NCBI GenBank assembly: GCA_003996215.1
Contig: QJPP01004118.1
Span: forward strand, 104,895 to 168,894
Direction of reading: 5' to 3'
DNA: 64,000 nt
From: Jaltomata sinuosa
Taxonomy: Eukaryota; Streptophyta; Magnoliopsida; Solanales; Solanaceae
In this document: positions 34,614 to 47,678 of the stretch, one piece after another
How the letters are laid out: every line of letters starts with the position of its first letter
Position numbering within the stretch: the first letter of the stretch is position 1
Notes under the pieces: model-generated
Databases searched by the model: none
What the model saw: the letters and a program-made list of their open reading frames with translations, nothing else
What the model was told of the DNA's origin: nothing
Made by a program: the position numbers and the translations under genes

Positions 34614-37330
34614 ATGTGCCTACTCCTGTGGTGATGAGAAATACTCCATCTAAATCAGTACCTCCTTGGCCCTCTTCTTCTTCACAGACACCTTCCGGTA
34701 GTGGTCTATATAAGCTTGCAAAAATTATTCACAACAACAAATCTTAGTTGACCAAGATAACAATGGTTATCCCCAAATACATCCAGTGAACTATCAAACT
34801 AGCCCCGATATATTTTTTTGAAAAATATGAGTAAATTGTGTTCTCGGGTTGACACCCTAGAGGTTTGAGCTGTTATGAGAAAGGATGTAGATAAAATTAA
34901 AGCGTATGCTATGCATTTGGGACTTGACCTAAGTTCTTGGATGTTTCTTTGGAGTTATCTCATATGGGGAAGAGTCCCATAGGGAATTTGCTTTGACAGA
35001 AATAAGTTGCTAATGGTTCAGAGGCAGATGAGGACCGCACTGTGTCCCCGTGGATGTAGTAGGCTTTGTGGGACTCACAAGTGATTGAGCATTCCCCTAG
35101 AGTTAGAGCTTATCCTATCTCTCATGAGATTTAACATGATGATACCATCTCATCTAGGAAGCAGTTCCTAGATGTGGCAGCCTCAGATTCTCAGCCTTCG
35201 AGGGATAGGCAATCTATATCTTAGTGGTCATTAGGGAGTCCTCATACTCATCCCTTACTCCCTTATATTCTTGTGCATTGGGTACAATGCTTATTTGAGT
35301 TTGGCATGGTTATATGTTATGACCTATTTATTTTGATACATTTGTTACCCTTGTCCGTCTTGGTTGTATATTTTATATACTATTTGGCCTTTGTCGGGCA
35401 TGTTTTGTGGATGATCTATATTTGCCCTTGTTGGGTTTGTTTTTGGATTTTTATTATATTTTGCCCTTTCCAAACTTGATCTTTGTCATTGCAAACGTGT
35501 GAGGCCTTTAATGGATTACTTGTTCTGGATCGGTTTTACACATCCATTGTTATACTATCCATGTATCAAATTCTCGCTTAGTGCCTTTGTCGAGCCCTTT
35601 TTTTAACATGACTCATGAGCGCATCGTTCAAATGTCTGCCTTCAATAATAGAAGTTATGATAAATTATGACGGTTTTCTTTATACCATGGTTCTTTCCCA
35701 AGAAGAATTTTCTTAAATTCTTTTCTTTTCTTTATTTTTGTTGTCGAACCGGGAGGAAATTTCCTATGATAGATTGAGAGGAAACTTTTTTAAGAGCAAA
35801 TCTTAGTTTTAGTGTTTTTGTCGAGTTTGTGTCTCACTTATCTTGAGTAGGATGAACAAAGATTTTTCTTTGCAAATGTTTTCAACGCGAGAAAATAGGG
35901 GAAAATAATTCAATCATTCTCTTGTCATAATATTTAAATTCATTGTTTGGCTCTTTGTTCACAAATGAATTGCTTGAAATTCGGAATAGCTTGTTAAAAG
36001 TCATTTTTTTAAATTTTGTTCAAGATTAGCTTATAGCCCCAAGTGTTTGTGATGCCTTTTGTGGCGAGGTCATCGTCTGTTCTTATGCATGCTTGTAATC
36101 TAGAACTTGGCACGAGTGTGATTTAGGACAAAATTCTACATGTGGCTTAGCTTGGAAGATGATCTTAGGCCCTCTTTGAGTAGTAACTTTAAATAAAAGT
36201 TCTTCCTTTGCATTGGATCCTACTCAACCCCTTTGAGCTTTTGACCTCTTCTTTGGCAAGCATGTTACATACCTTTACCTTCTTGTAATCCTCTATCGTT
36301 GACACCCTACCTCCTTAATTTCTAAGTAATGAAAGATGTATGGTGAACGCCTAATTTTTTTAGGGGGGAGGGATGAAGGAAATTGTGTGGGTGATTGAAG
36401 TAGGCAAAATCTTGAGTTTGGGTATGTGTGAAACAACCTCACAAATAAGGAAATGAGCTTAAGTTTGGGGTAACACACCTTAAAAATCTTGTGAAATATT
36501 TGAAATGACCAAAAAGGTGAAAAAAGAAAGAATAAGAATTGAAATGACTCTACCCTTCCTCTTGAATGATTACAGAGCTAAAAAGGTGTTGGGATGAAAT
36601 ATTTGGTAGAAAACTTGGGATATGAGAGAAGAAAATAAGGTGAAGTTCAATCATTGATATGAGCACTACGTTTCAAAGCTTAATGATAGAGTTAGGGATG
36701 ATTTAGTCACTTATCTGATATCATTACCTTCTGTTTGCCCTAACTTTTATTGATGCCCGCAAGTCCATAGCAATTCTGATATTTGCAACTCTACATTAGT
36801 GGTGAATTACACGAATTGCAAGCCTATGATTCTATGTGTGTGCACTTGAATTTCTTTGAGATAGTTAGCGTTCTTTGTTCTAACTTATAATCCATATTGT
36901 TGTGATGTGCATGATTGCGAGTGAGATTCGCTCTTTGTGTGAGTAGCATTGCAACCATGGGGTAAGTAGTGAAGTCCTGACCTCAATTAGGGGAAATGAA
37001 TGCAATAAGTTGTGAAGTAAAATTTAAGGCAAGTATTGAAAGTTTGGTGTCAATGATTTGAGCTACTAATTGATCTTGTTCTAAGTTAAAGTGTTCCCCA
37101 CTTTGGATTGAATAAAGTGAAGTCTCTCAAATAGCGTTTTGAAATGATTTTATTGTTTTGTGCTCATAGTGGTACTAATTGAAAAGTGCTTTTGTTTGAG
37201 TCTCTTTATTTTTGAGTCTTCTTATTTGATTTGTTTTGCTTGAGTAATAGTTGTCTTAGTGTGATCCTTTGTCTTTGAATATTGAGTCAATCCTTTGCTT
37301 TTGTGAATGTATTGCTTAAGGACAAGCAAT
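34614..37330 (+). other. 3' noncoding region of the plus-strand Athila-like element
   Basis: This lies between the extra ORF and the polypurine tract. It is AT-rich with no recognisable domain. Short frames such as 35273-35479 are hydrophobic and low in complexity, without support. Athila-type elements usually carry a long noncoding stretch here. Confidence 0.5.
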
Positions 37331-37348
37331 AGTTTAAGTTTGGAGGTC
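37331..37348 (+). other. Polypurine tract before LTR 5
   Basis: AGTTTAAGTTTGGAGGTC directly precedes the LTR start TGATAAGTTGG. It is preceded by CAAGGACAAGCAA, the usual GAGGACGAGCAA-type context before the plus-strand primer site of Athila and Tat elements. Confidence 0.75.
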
Positions 37349-38759
37349 TGATAAGTTGGTAATCTACCAACTTATTTAGCTCTTAAGCATGAATTATTGT
37401 CTCAATCTTGGGCTTAATCGATGTTTTTTATGGACTTAAACCCTTATGTGAAAACATTCTTAGGATTTGATGATGAGAAAGGATTTTAACCGAAAATGCA
37501 AGAAAGGAAGGCAAAAACATAAGCAACTTGCTATAGAAAGAAGCCTAGTAAAAAGAGAGAAGGTGCGAAGAGAAGAATCCCACTTGCGCCAGACATAAGC
37601 CAAGGCTCATGAACTGAAGTTGCGCTAGAGATGAGGCCCGCAAGTGAGCACTTACAGCTCGCAGGTGAAGCACATGTCTAAAATAGAAGACATGCAACTA
37701 ACATCAGCACTTACAACTATAAATGAATCGCAAGTGAACCGCAAGTGACGTGCAAGAGTCCCGCGAGGTTTTTTTTGTCCATAACTTTATAGACAAGATT
37801 TGGGATTTTCAAGGACACTCTTTTGGATCTGTGCATACAATTCCTGTTCAAAAATATTTAGATTAATTTCGATTGTGTAGTAATCTTAGAAAGGAACAAA
37901 AGTAAACGTGTGACTTCATCTTCCCCAAAACATGGGAAACTCCATTGTTGATCACTTAAGCTTGGATTTTAATTTAATTTCTTCATATGGCTTGAATTTA
38001 GGAACACACATTTAGTATAATTTCTCTTTCCATTTATATGAGTAGCTAAATCTCTTCTCATGTTGTGTACAATGATGGGTGTATAATTATGAATGTGTAT
38101 TGATTATTTGCTCATAGAATTTATTATATTATATGGATCAATTGAATCAGTTAAATTTTAATTATAAAAATAATGGTTGCAAACATTGTTGAGTTCTCTA
38201 ATTTAAATCTTGCTTGAGAAAGGGGATTGGAATTGGGTAAGTATTTAATGGTGTGGATTTGGGAATTCCCATCTAAGGGCTAAAGCTTGATACAATTTAG
38301 CCTAGTCAAACATTTTTAATTGGTTAATTGTTATTAGTTTTGGGTTTTGTGAGAATCCAAATAAACATGCTCTTGGGTTGAGTGACCTTGATGCATAGAC
38401 TAAACCAAAGTTATCCATATAGTAATAGAATCTAAGGCATTTATTCAATGTCAATTATAGTTATTGTCCCATCCAAAGCACACCCCTAGATTCCTAATAT
38501 TGATTGAAAACAACTGTGTTACAATCCATACTTGTTACTCTTGATACACACTTGGTAAAACAAAACACTAGTTTTTTACTTTATTGTCATGTTTATGCAA
38601 TGTGCATTCTATTAAAGAATTAGTATGTGGAATTTGGTCCATTCTATTCTAGTCCTTGTGGGATTTGACCCCGAATCTAAGTTGGGTATTATTTTTTGAA
38701 TGACCACTGACACTCATTCTTAATTGAGGAGTATGTTTGGATATTATCAGTCACACACT
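37349..38759 (+). mobile_element. 3' LTR of the plus-strand Athila-like element (LTR 5, 1411 bp)
   Basis: It starts TGATAAGTTGG and ends GATATTATCA, so TGATAA and TTATCA form a perfect 6 bp inverted pair. Near its end it has CCTTGTGGGATTTGACCCCG (38655-38674), a common mark of Athila/Tat LTR ends. A region with repeated CACTTGCG or CGCAAGTG motifs lies at 37565-37765. The minus-strand LTR at 10181-11512 is the same family. Confidence 0.85.
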
Positions 38760-38812
38760 CAGTACATTCAGAAGTACTGCTGCATACTTTTCTCTTGCGC
38801 CAAATCATATTA

Positions 38813-40146
38813 TGATGTAGATTCAAGTGCTTGATATGTTCAGATTATACCTACTAATAAGTGCAATGGATCATTGTCAAATATAGTAACCCAACGATAG
38901 GCTGGGTCAAATTCCACAGGGAATATAGCAAGAAATATAATACTAGAGGCCTTTTAAGTTACTTTACTTTATGTCAACTCCTATTCCTTAATGGGTTTTC
39001 AAGAATTTTTGTTATAACTAAAGCTTGCACTACAAAAATGATTAACATAAGAATGTTTGGAAAGAACCATAATTGTTTCTTCTCGTGACAGGTCAATTCT
39101 AATGGTTATGAATATTGTTGTAGTTTCTTCTAGATTATTAAAGGTGGGCAATGATCTAATTACTATCATTATATATCTTTTATATTATGAATAACCTTTT
39201 CTTCGATTATCTTTCCAAATAAACTAAAGCGTAATTATAGAATGATCATAATATGTTAAGTGAAATAGTCGTATTGCTATAGGGATTCGCAAAACAATGA
39301 TTAACACTTTAAGTTCTTATCGACTAACTTTTTCCAACCCTAATAAGCCCTTCCGAGCTTAAACCAAGGTTTTTTGGCATTTGACTAACGTTTGCCACTG
39401 CTAACAACTCTTAAAATGAAGGTTAATCAATCACCAATAATCTACTTGATTCTATAACAATATTTTCAACCATAAGAACCTCCCATTTGGAGGATTCACA
39501 ATCCTGAAGATGAGTTTATATACTCATGCTTAAAATAAGAACAACAATATATTTCAAAGAAAATATACTTATGTAATCAATTGAAGTTCAAAGATTGTTC
39601 TCGAATTTTAATAGCAAAGTAGCGCTCAAAAATGTTCAACACCCAAGAGAAAGAATCATATTCATCACGTTAGAAGTATCCCATAAAATAACCTAGGAAT
39701 GCTATTTATAGTCACGTAGAAATTAGATCCTAAATAGGATAGGAAATAAAATATACGTCAATCTTCACGGCTACCTCAACGGGTCGTACTGGTTTTGCAT
39801 GGTTCGTGCTCCTCACCATGTTAACGATCACAATTTGCACAACTTTTGTTCACTGGTACATGCATCCTTACAAGTCGTACTCAATGCTTATGACTCGTAC
39901 TACAGATCATTGTAACTCTTGACCTTGACACCCTCTTTGTTATGCATAACGAATGCTACAACTGCTCATACTCCTTCACCACAACTCGTAGTGAGCTTCT
40001 TTCTTCAATCTTTTCATTATGTGTGGTACTTAGCTCGTTTGCCTGAAACTCAACCAAAACACATCAAATTATTCTAAAATCACTTAGGAATTATAAAGAA
40101 TCTTCATCAAAAAACATCAAATATGTTGTATAATCCCAGTACATCG
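38813..40146 (-). mobile_element. Athila-like LTR 4 (minus)
   Basis: The minus strand begins CGATGTACTGG at 40146 (one change from the expected TGATGTA) after a polypurine tract in plus 40147-40165. It ends ATCTACATCA at 38813. Its last 120 bases carry the conserved end block, seen on plus as AATTCCACAGGGAATA at 38910. Past its end the minus strand reads TTTGGCGCAAGAG (plus 38791-38804), which starts like a TGGCGCC-type primer site. A region with repeated TCGTAC-like motifs lies near 39785-39905. LTR 5 ends 53 bases away. Confidence 0.65.
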
Positions 40147-41690
40147 ACACCCCTAACTTATAGTGTTTGCTTGCCCTCAAGAAATCAAAACCAAACCATT
40201 CTAACAATTAACAAACTTCACAAGAAATCAAACAATGCTCAACCATTTGAAATCCATGATATCTACAGCAGTTCTATTAACTCTTTCAAGAATGTTTTCA
40301 AATCAAGATTCACTCCCTCTTAAAAACCAATGTGCATGCTAACATCGAACTGACATTGAAGTATCCACGTATGACATTATGTTATCAAGAAATGACTAAG
40401 AATGTAAATAGTGAATTAAGACTTATCCTGCAATCAATTAGTATTCACCATGTGCTCTCACTTTAGACTAAAGAAAGTTCGGCACATTGTTACTCATAAT
40501 TACAATGGGCCTTAAGATGAAGGAGAAGATAAAGAACACTCACACTCACAATAAATATCGCATGGAACATGAGATGAACAAAAGGCTTGCCCTTGGTGTG
40601 ATACTCTACTAATATAGGGAATGTCAACTTTGCAATCAAGTAGGACTTTACTGGTTGTAATGTAGGCTACGGGATGGGTAGGAATCATTTGGTTTAAAAT
40701 ATGGCTATCTTCCCTAAGCACTTTTAATACATCACAATTTCCTTCTTTTATTTAATCTTTCAATCAACTATTCTTTCACTTCTTTCTTCATGCCCATTGT
40801 TTTCTTACAAACCCTAAATTTATTTAAAGACATTAGCAGGGAGAAATTTATTTATATACAATTTTTTTTATTTTTTGTGCTCCATGCTAATTTTTACACT
40901 ATTTTTTGTGCACCCTTAATCTTCTCCTAAAGCTTCCCGCCTTAAGCTATTCCCCTTATTCCTTCTCCTTTCTAACTTTCTACAATTCTTATACAAGTGT
41001 TTAGGAGTATTTTGGATAAAATATGAACTGATTAGATTAAAAAGGATTAGGCTTCAGACGTGGCTACCCAAGAATTGGCTAAAGGCTCAACAAGGCTAAC
41101 TAGGATAATGCTTTAGGGCGGTAAAAAGAGGGATAGAAATAGGTTATCAAAAAAATGCCTAAATCATTTCCTAGCTTCAACATCCCTCAATTCACTTTGC
41201 ACAAACACATGGCAAGTTATAAACATCACGATGCAACATGGATTATACAATTTCCAACACACATGGCACATGGTTTCAACTACTGACTACAAAGTCAATG
41301 TACATGCTGGCTTAAACACAATCATTAAACCTAACAACCAAAATGTCATACTCGGAGCCAAGTAGGTCAAAATTTCAGTTCAATGTACATAATCAACAAT
41401 TTTTTGGGAGAAATCATATTTTTTCCACAAAACAAAACTATATATGCTTTCAGTTACAAATTAGTATACATGCTTTCACTGACAAAAGATTACTGCCTAA
41501 GTCATCCTAATTTTCTTTAAGCTAAACCTACAAAACAACCTATAAAAAACATGTAGATTCAACATAAAGTAAATTCCCTCAAGAAAAGAAGTCAGCAAGA
41601 AAACCCAAGGGCAAACATTCAAGAAACCCTACCCCCCACTAAAATGATCTAGCATTATCCCCAATGCAAGAAGATTAAACAAGGGAAACA
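40147..41690 (-). other. Polypurine tract and 3' noncoding module of the LTR 4 element
   Basis: The minus strand just before LTR 4 reads TTGAGGGCAAGC...TATAAGTTAGGGGTG, a decayed polypurine region. Further out is a module also found upstream of three other Athila-like LTRs here. It includes AGGCTTGCCCTTGGTGTG (40583-40600) and TTGTAATGTAGGCTACGGGA (40655-40674). No protein domain is visible. Confidence 0.55.
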
Positions 41691-42128
41691 AGACTTACCT
41701 ATAGTGCCCTAGGCAGTTCGGTCTGGAGTCTGCATGTCAGCTATAACTGTAGCTGTGTCTGAAGGTAGAAGCACAGTAGTGGACTCTCTCATGTGATTAT
41801 AATCATGCCCCGAGGCTAACCCATGATGTAACACGGGACCTGAGACCACAAGTGATCCAAAGCTAACCCTTGGCTTTAGCATGACTTAAATATAACATAG
41901 ACATTTATAGCGGAAACATAAATAAAAGAGAAACATTAAGTTGGATTACTGAGCATGTTTCATGAGCCTGGAAATGTCCATATCCCCCAATAACATCGTT
42001 GTTTTGCACTCGTTATTCACCAATTTTACAATTCCACAAAATTAACTACACAAAATAAAAACAACTATTCATAAATTTGAACTAGAGTAAGTAAACTCAA
42101 ATTCTAAACTAACTTAATACGCCAAATT
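41691..42128 (-). other. Leader-like region after the LTR 3 primer site
   Basis: This is AT-rich sequence on the interior side of the primer site at 42129-42147. It appears to be the 5' untranslated leader of an element whose gag is lost. At 41828-41850 it contains TGTAACACGGGACCTGAGAC, which could be the end of another unclassified LTR. No coding was recognised. Confidence 0.35.
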
Positions 42129-42147
42129 GTTCCCCCTCAATGGCACC
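42129..42147 (-). other. Primer binding site, TGGCGCC type, adjacent to LTR 3
   Basis: The minus strand reads GGTGCCATTGAGGGGGAAC. It matches most positions of the GGCGCCGTTGCCGGGGAAC primer site (tRNA-Asp type) usual for Athila/Tat elements. It lies five T bases from the LTR end at 42153. Confidence 0.72.
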
Positions 42148-42152
42148 TTTTT

Positions 42153-43530
42153 TGATAACCCTCAACTGTACTCTCTAAGATGGAGTTATCTATGATCGTT
42201 AAGAAAAACACATTTATATTCCCGACGAGAGTCAGGGTCGATCCCACAGAGAACAATGTAATCACGATTGAGCTAATAAAGAATCCAAGGAACTTATTGG
42301 AATTCAAATAGAAAAAAGGAAAGAGGGGGTTTTTAAGCAAAAACAAAGGATAAAAGAAAATCAAATAAAAGATAGATTTGATCAATTGCTTTCACCTGGC
42401 TTTCACCAAGCAAGGACAAGAAGGGAGAATTGGGAATGGAAATTCATTCATAATACTTGTACACAAATAACACATGGGTAGTCTTGGCTAAGGGTGTGCT
42501 TAACCGTCTTTTGACCAATCAATCAACTATCCTCATGGATTCTCTGGAATCACCATGAGTGAGCAATATCCAATCAAATTAACTAGGGTAAGTTGATCTA
42601 TTTCTATAACCAACTCTTAGATGGAAGTTTCCTGCAAATTGAGCTATTTCGAGCCTTAATCTAAGTGGAATCCCAAATCTCCACTATTTAACCTTCCCAA
42701 ATTGAGGAACTACTCTTTCAAGCAAGAACACAATTAGAATGCTAACCCAATGTTTAAAACTATCAACTATAAAATTCAAGCATGAAAGATTCAATAGACC
42801 CACATAATTAACCAAGAGAAAGTACAAGAGAAAGTACAAGATAAGAATTCAATACCCAAACAAGTATTATCTCGAATACAAAACCCAAATCTCAATTCAA
42901 CAATTACACCTACAATATATCAATTAAGAACATCAGTTGAAGAATGAAGTTTAAGAATTTTACAATAGAAACCATCCAAATCTTTACTCTTATGGTGTAG
43001 GGTGATGAACATGCTCTGCAAGCTTCCCAAAATATGTGAATATTGCCAAAGATGCCTTCCAAGATGTATTAGAGGTGATTTATGTGAGTTGGTGTTTCAA
43101 AATGTGTGAAATGACCAACAAGGATCTGATTGAAATCCGTCAGCCGCACCTGCGGAACATTGGCTGCAAGTGCATGCCCGTTGTGGTAATGTTCTTGTGT
43201 AGGAGCTGTGCCGCTGTGGCGACATCAATAGTGTAGGTTCTCCTATATCAGTATAGTATGCAAGCCATAGGTGCGCTCGTTTATCCATAGCTGCAGGGGT
43301 GCTATTGCGCCTCAAATAGCTTAGGGGCAGTGGACCTGGGCACTTCGGTGGTGTCTTCTCCTTTTTGCTCCAATTTTGTCCCTTTTGTTCCACTTGTTCC
43401 AAATGTCTGCAAAAATACGAATCACATCAAATATAACCAAAACATGCCATAGGTGATTTCATATCATCATTAGAAGACACAAAAGCATAAGAAAAGATAT
43501 ATCGGTAAGGGGTAAATCCACCACTTATCA
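42153..43530 (-). mobile_element. Athila-like LTR 3 (1378 bp, minus)
   Basis: The minus strand starts TGATAAGTGG at 43530 and ends GGTTATCA at 42153, a perfect TGATAA/TTATCA inverted pair. The conserved end block is seen on plus as GGTCGATCCCACAGAGAAC at 42236. It is bordered on its outer side by a polypurine tract and on its inner side by a primer site, so interior sequence adjoins both ends. A GC-rich motif region lies at 43135-43345; open frames there are not genes. Confidence 0.83.
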
Positions 43531-43545
43531 ACACACCCAACTTAA
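43531..43545 (-). other. Polypurine tract before LTR 3
   Basis: The minus strand reads TTAAGTTGGGTGTGT immediately before the LTR start. It marks LTR 3 as the 3' LTR of the element lying to its right. Confidence 0.68.
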
Positions 43546-45128
43546 GTTCTTTCCTGTCCTAAAGCAATTTTCAATCAAACCATAAAGAGATTCCAATTAC
43601 TTTAAACACAAGGTCCATCTACTCATTTTCACAACACACTTATAAATTTATGCACAAAGGATATGATTTGAATTCGTACTAATAATTAGTCAATCACAAG
43701 TTAATGCTCAACACAACAATCCCCTCAATGTTACACACATTTTCAAGAGTTGCAAAAAAATTACAAATATTACCAAGTGACAACAACCAATCCTCAAGAA
43801 GTGACTTAAGACCACTAGTACACCAATCATGCTCATATGACTCCTCATCGGAAAGTATCAAAATCACCACTATCCTAATTCACATGCCCTCACAAGAAAG
43901 AAAGTCCCAAAATAGTCAATTTACAATGATAAAAAAAAGGGAAAAATTCACACACTCACACTCACAAAGAACTTCAAGCATGAACAAGTATCAAACTATA
44001 AGCTTGCCCTTATTTTCATTCACCACTAACTCAAAAGCGATTGGTTGGGGATCTAAAAGGTCTTTTCTAAGCTTGTAATGTAGTTTTGGGGAAGGGTAGG
44101 ATAGCATTTTGGATTAGAGTGATTACATCCTCCTTGAACACTACACGACCCTTTTATATTTCAATTTGAAACCAAAGCCACTTTCTTTCTATTCATGCAC
44201 CACAAAGCACTATTTAACTCATTTCATATGATGCTCTGCTTTTTATCATTCTATTCACCTTGGAGGATTCATTTTTTTTCCTTTCTTTCCTCATTTCCTT
44301 TCATCATTGCTTTTTTTTTTTGAAACTCTTTCTACTTTTTGACAATTCTTTTAGGATTCAACCAACAAACAAAGATTTTTACTCACTTAGCATTCCTTCA
44401 AGGAACTTTTTCATCACCCCCAACTTAGGCTTTTAGCCTCGATTTCACACTTGTAGAGTTCAAGAAGGGATGGGTTCAAAAGAGGGGAACATTTTGAACA
44501 TGGGTCAAGGCTTGTATTAAGGTCGCCAAAGAAGAGGTATTAGGCTCAAGAGGGGTGACTAGAGATACAATTTTTGTGCAATTATGAGCTTTAAAGGCTT
44601 AGTAGGCTTCAATAATCACAAAGAATGCCTAAGATCATTTATCCAACAAACACAATTAAGACTAGCATTTGATGAATAGCCGGGAAAATTCTAGATGACA
44701 CAAGCAAGCATGAGGATTATTTAGCAAAACATACCACACATATGGCATGCGAATTATTCAAGACGGATTAATTTTCTTTCTAAACAAGGACAAATAAAGC
44801 CACATTTTGCATCTATGTAATCACTAATTGGTCAAAAGTCACAAAAGATGAAAGGCATTATCACAAACATCATTCTTTGCTTTTCAACAATGTCATAAAA
44901 ATATTTGGAGGGGTATGCTCAATTTAGCTCAATTCACATGCAAGACTAAATCTATTAGTACCAATCAAATCATTATCCAACTTATCTCAAAAGATGATGA
45001 TTTTCCCTTAAGAATGACGTCACTCATCTATCATAGGGCCAAATCATCAATCTAAATTGATATGGCTACTCAGAATTCACTAACGTACACATCCCAACAC
45101 ACAAGCAATTTCATCTTGCCTAGAAGAT
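43546..45128 (-). other. 3' noncoding module of the LTR 3 element
   Basis: It lies between the extra ORF fragment at 45.4-46.2 kb and the polypurine tract. It contains the shared module AAGCTTGCCCTTA (around 44001) and TTGTAATGTAGTTTTGGGGA (around 44076). It also has poly-T and poly-A tracts (44255-44340, 43930). No protein was recognised; the 124-codon plus-strand frame at 43704-44078 has no domain and opposes the element's orientation. Confidence 0.5.
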
Positions 45129-45449
45129 ACTCAGACATTCCCTGGCTTCAAACACCAAACAAATTGATGATTTTCCCTTAAAAATGTCGTCACTCAATCT
45201 ATTATTGGGAATCGTCACTCAAAATAAACTATCTCAAAGTAAGGAAATACCAAAAAAGACTAATCCAACAATCTTTCAAACACAACACAAAACCCGACGA
45301 GGATGCAATATCCAACAAAACAAGCCCGGCAAGGTCACAATAGCCACAAAACAAGCTCAACAAGGGCAAAAATGCAATATCCAACATGGGCAATACATCA
45401 CCCTAACTAAAAAGTAAATCATGGTCCTCAATGAAAAATAGAGAAATGA

Positions 45450-46244
45450 AAAACAAGGGAAAAAGTGTGGGGCTCCCTGGAGTCTACATTAGACTAGAAA
45501 ACTCTTGAGTATGTTGCAACATGCTAAGAAGAGGAGTGTGCCTCATCATCGTCATCTTCATCACTCTCTTCCTTAGATAGAAAATAGTACTCCTCGCTAT
45601 CATCATCCTTGGGCACTGGGATCATCTTGTTCAGATGCCCCCATTTGAATATGGCTTTGATGCCTCTCTATATCTTGACCATGAACTTGTTCCTCTTCTT
45701 GTTCTTTTTCTTCTCAGCCTCAAAATCTTGCTAAAGAGCAGCATGAGCCTTTGTAGTTTCAAAAAAGACCTGCTCAAGCATCCCTACAAAGGCTGTCACT
45801 GTGGCAATAGAATTGGCCTGCTACTTCTGGGCATCCATGTATGACTGCATCTCCAATTTGGTGAAGAGGTCGTTGAAGGTTATGGCTGTGTAGTGCTACT
45901 AGGAATTGGGCACATGATGTCCTGGATAGATCCTAACTGAGCAACAATCAATCCAAAGGGTCCATCAGCTTGAGTGCTCTTAAAGGAGGCATGCAGATCA
46001 ACTTCTATATCAATCGTCCTTTTCTTGCTTTGTGGTAGACCTCCTTCTCCATGCACCTTCAATGGATGGTTAGCTTTCTTGGGTGCTACCTAATGATTTT
46101 CAGGATGTTCAGGAACCTCAGCCAATCGACACATCTTATTTATCAAGGAAGGGTACATCAAAGTAGGGTTGTACTAAAGCAAATACTCCTTCAGCTCTTG
46201 GACTATATATTACCGGAATTCATAGGAATGTGGCATGCAATTTC
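45450..46244 (-). pseudogene. Extra ORF, C-terminal part, unit 1 (target element)
   Basis: The minus strand encodes YIVQELKEYLL, then YPSLINKMCRLAEVPEHPEN (the SLIxxLCxxAxVP part of the extra-ORF domain). A polar stretch with DGPFGLIVAQLGSIQDIMCP follows, then a Lys/Glu-rich region with coiled-coil character. Several stops are present. It lies directly beyond LTR 1, not next to the other extra ORF at 49-50.6 kb, so it belongs to a different, older element into which the LTR 1 element inserted. The N-terminal part is not in this unit. Confidence 0.65.
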
Positions 46245-47678
46245 CCACTCACACGCAAGTGTACGTGGTCGTCTAAGTAATAGAGACTGGTTAGTCCGAA
46301 TATCGTACCTAAGAGACTTATGACTTAGCAAATATCCCACTTGATTCGTATACAGCTAAAATAAACAAGTACGAAAGTAACTAAAAGATGGTTTTGTAGT
46401 AATTGACGAATTAAAGTAAATTGACAAAATGAATTGTAAATAAGTAATGATAGTTGATTCCAAGTTTAGAGAGAATTCCAGGGTTACAACTTTATTACGC
46501 AATCCTAACTAGTAATCACTTGAATTGACTTGTTCATTCACCTAGTTGTTGGTTCCGGGGTTGTTATTACAACTATGGTCTCTCAAGCCTCTAGTTGCCT
46601 ATTCAAAATAGCATCACAACTACATCGTTGAGCGGGGATGTGACATATTATTTTAAAAGCATTTATATTTCATCTCGTATGAACCAAGCAAGGCATTCTA
46701 GGTATATCTCTATCCTAGTCGCTAACCTACTCCTTACATTATAAAAGAGAGGTCTTGCTCCTTATATTCCTCAATCTACCTTGTTGATTCTTCTCTCGAG
46801 TTCACAACAAGGTTATATGTTTATCTTAATTGCGGCCAAGCATCAAAATACTAAAACATGAATATAAGAACAACTAATAATGGCAAATGAACAATCAATC
46901 AAATTTCAATACTAAATAGTCATGCGTTTGTAGCCGTAACCCTAGAACAAGGGTTCTTAGCCACTCATGCTACAACGAAAAACAAAGATAATATTGTTTT
47001 CATCAAAAGTATGACTAAGAAAAGGAAGAAGAAAAGAAACCTAATGGTGAACTCTATTCTTGCCTCTTGCTCTCAAAACATATGAAGAAACCCTTCAAAA
47101 AATGTACAAGGTTCTATTTATAGGGTTTGGGAAATAACCCCTTTTCCTTTTTGAAATCGTAATAGAGAAAAGCCAAAAAATCTGTCGGGATAGCTCTTGG
47201 CGCGCCGCACCTCTGATGCGCCCGGATGGGCTGCCAGTTATTTGGGTCCTGGCGCACCGTGCCCCTGCTGCGCCAATATCATCCTGCGGTAGTTTGGGCA
47301 TTTGCGCACTGCGCCAGTCATGCGCCCGACCTGGGTACTCTTTTGGTGCGCTGCGCCTGGAAGGCGCCAAGCAAGCGCTGTGGTTGTTTGAGGCTTGGAG
47401 CGCCACGCCAGGTGTGCGCCTGGCTTCCCCTGGCCTATGTTCACTTCCTTGTCTGCTCCCGAGCATTCCGCTACATTTCTTCCATGCTTTACTCTTCTGT
47501 TTCATCTTTCCATGGTCATTTCCGGAATCATTTCACCAGAAAATATCTAATCATGTGTCTTAGTACAACATATAGCAATTCCAATCAAAACGCACAATAT
47601 ATAGTAAGTAATGTTCTCAAACATAAGGTAAACATGGGTAAAATACGATAAATGGGCATATAAATAAGTCGAAGATCA
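46245..47678 (-). mobile_element. 3' LTR of unit 1 Athila-like element (LTR 1, about 1434 bp)
   Basis: The minus strand starts TGATCTTCGAC at 47678 after a polypurine tract, and ends near 46245 just past CGTACACTTGCGTGTGAGTG, typical of Athila/Tat LTR ends. No primer site follows; an extra-ORF fragment does, so this is the outer end of a 3' LTR at its target. The region 47195-47440 is GC-rich and repeats GCGCC-type motifs. That composition keeps several frames open on both strands; I do not regard them as genes. Confidence 0.75.

Noticed and set aside
43097..43402. 101-codon minus-strand frame
   Set aside because: It falls in the GC-rich motif zone of LTR 3, crosses no known domain and has no start context; it is treated as LTR sequence.
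47095..47651. Several overlapping frames of 100-141 codons on both strands, GC-rich
   Set aside because: They fall in the GCGCC-motif zone of LTR 1, where high GC removes stops in all frames. The counterpart in LTR 2 is not consistently open and no domain is visible.
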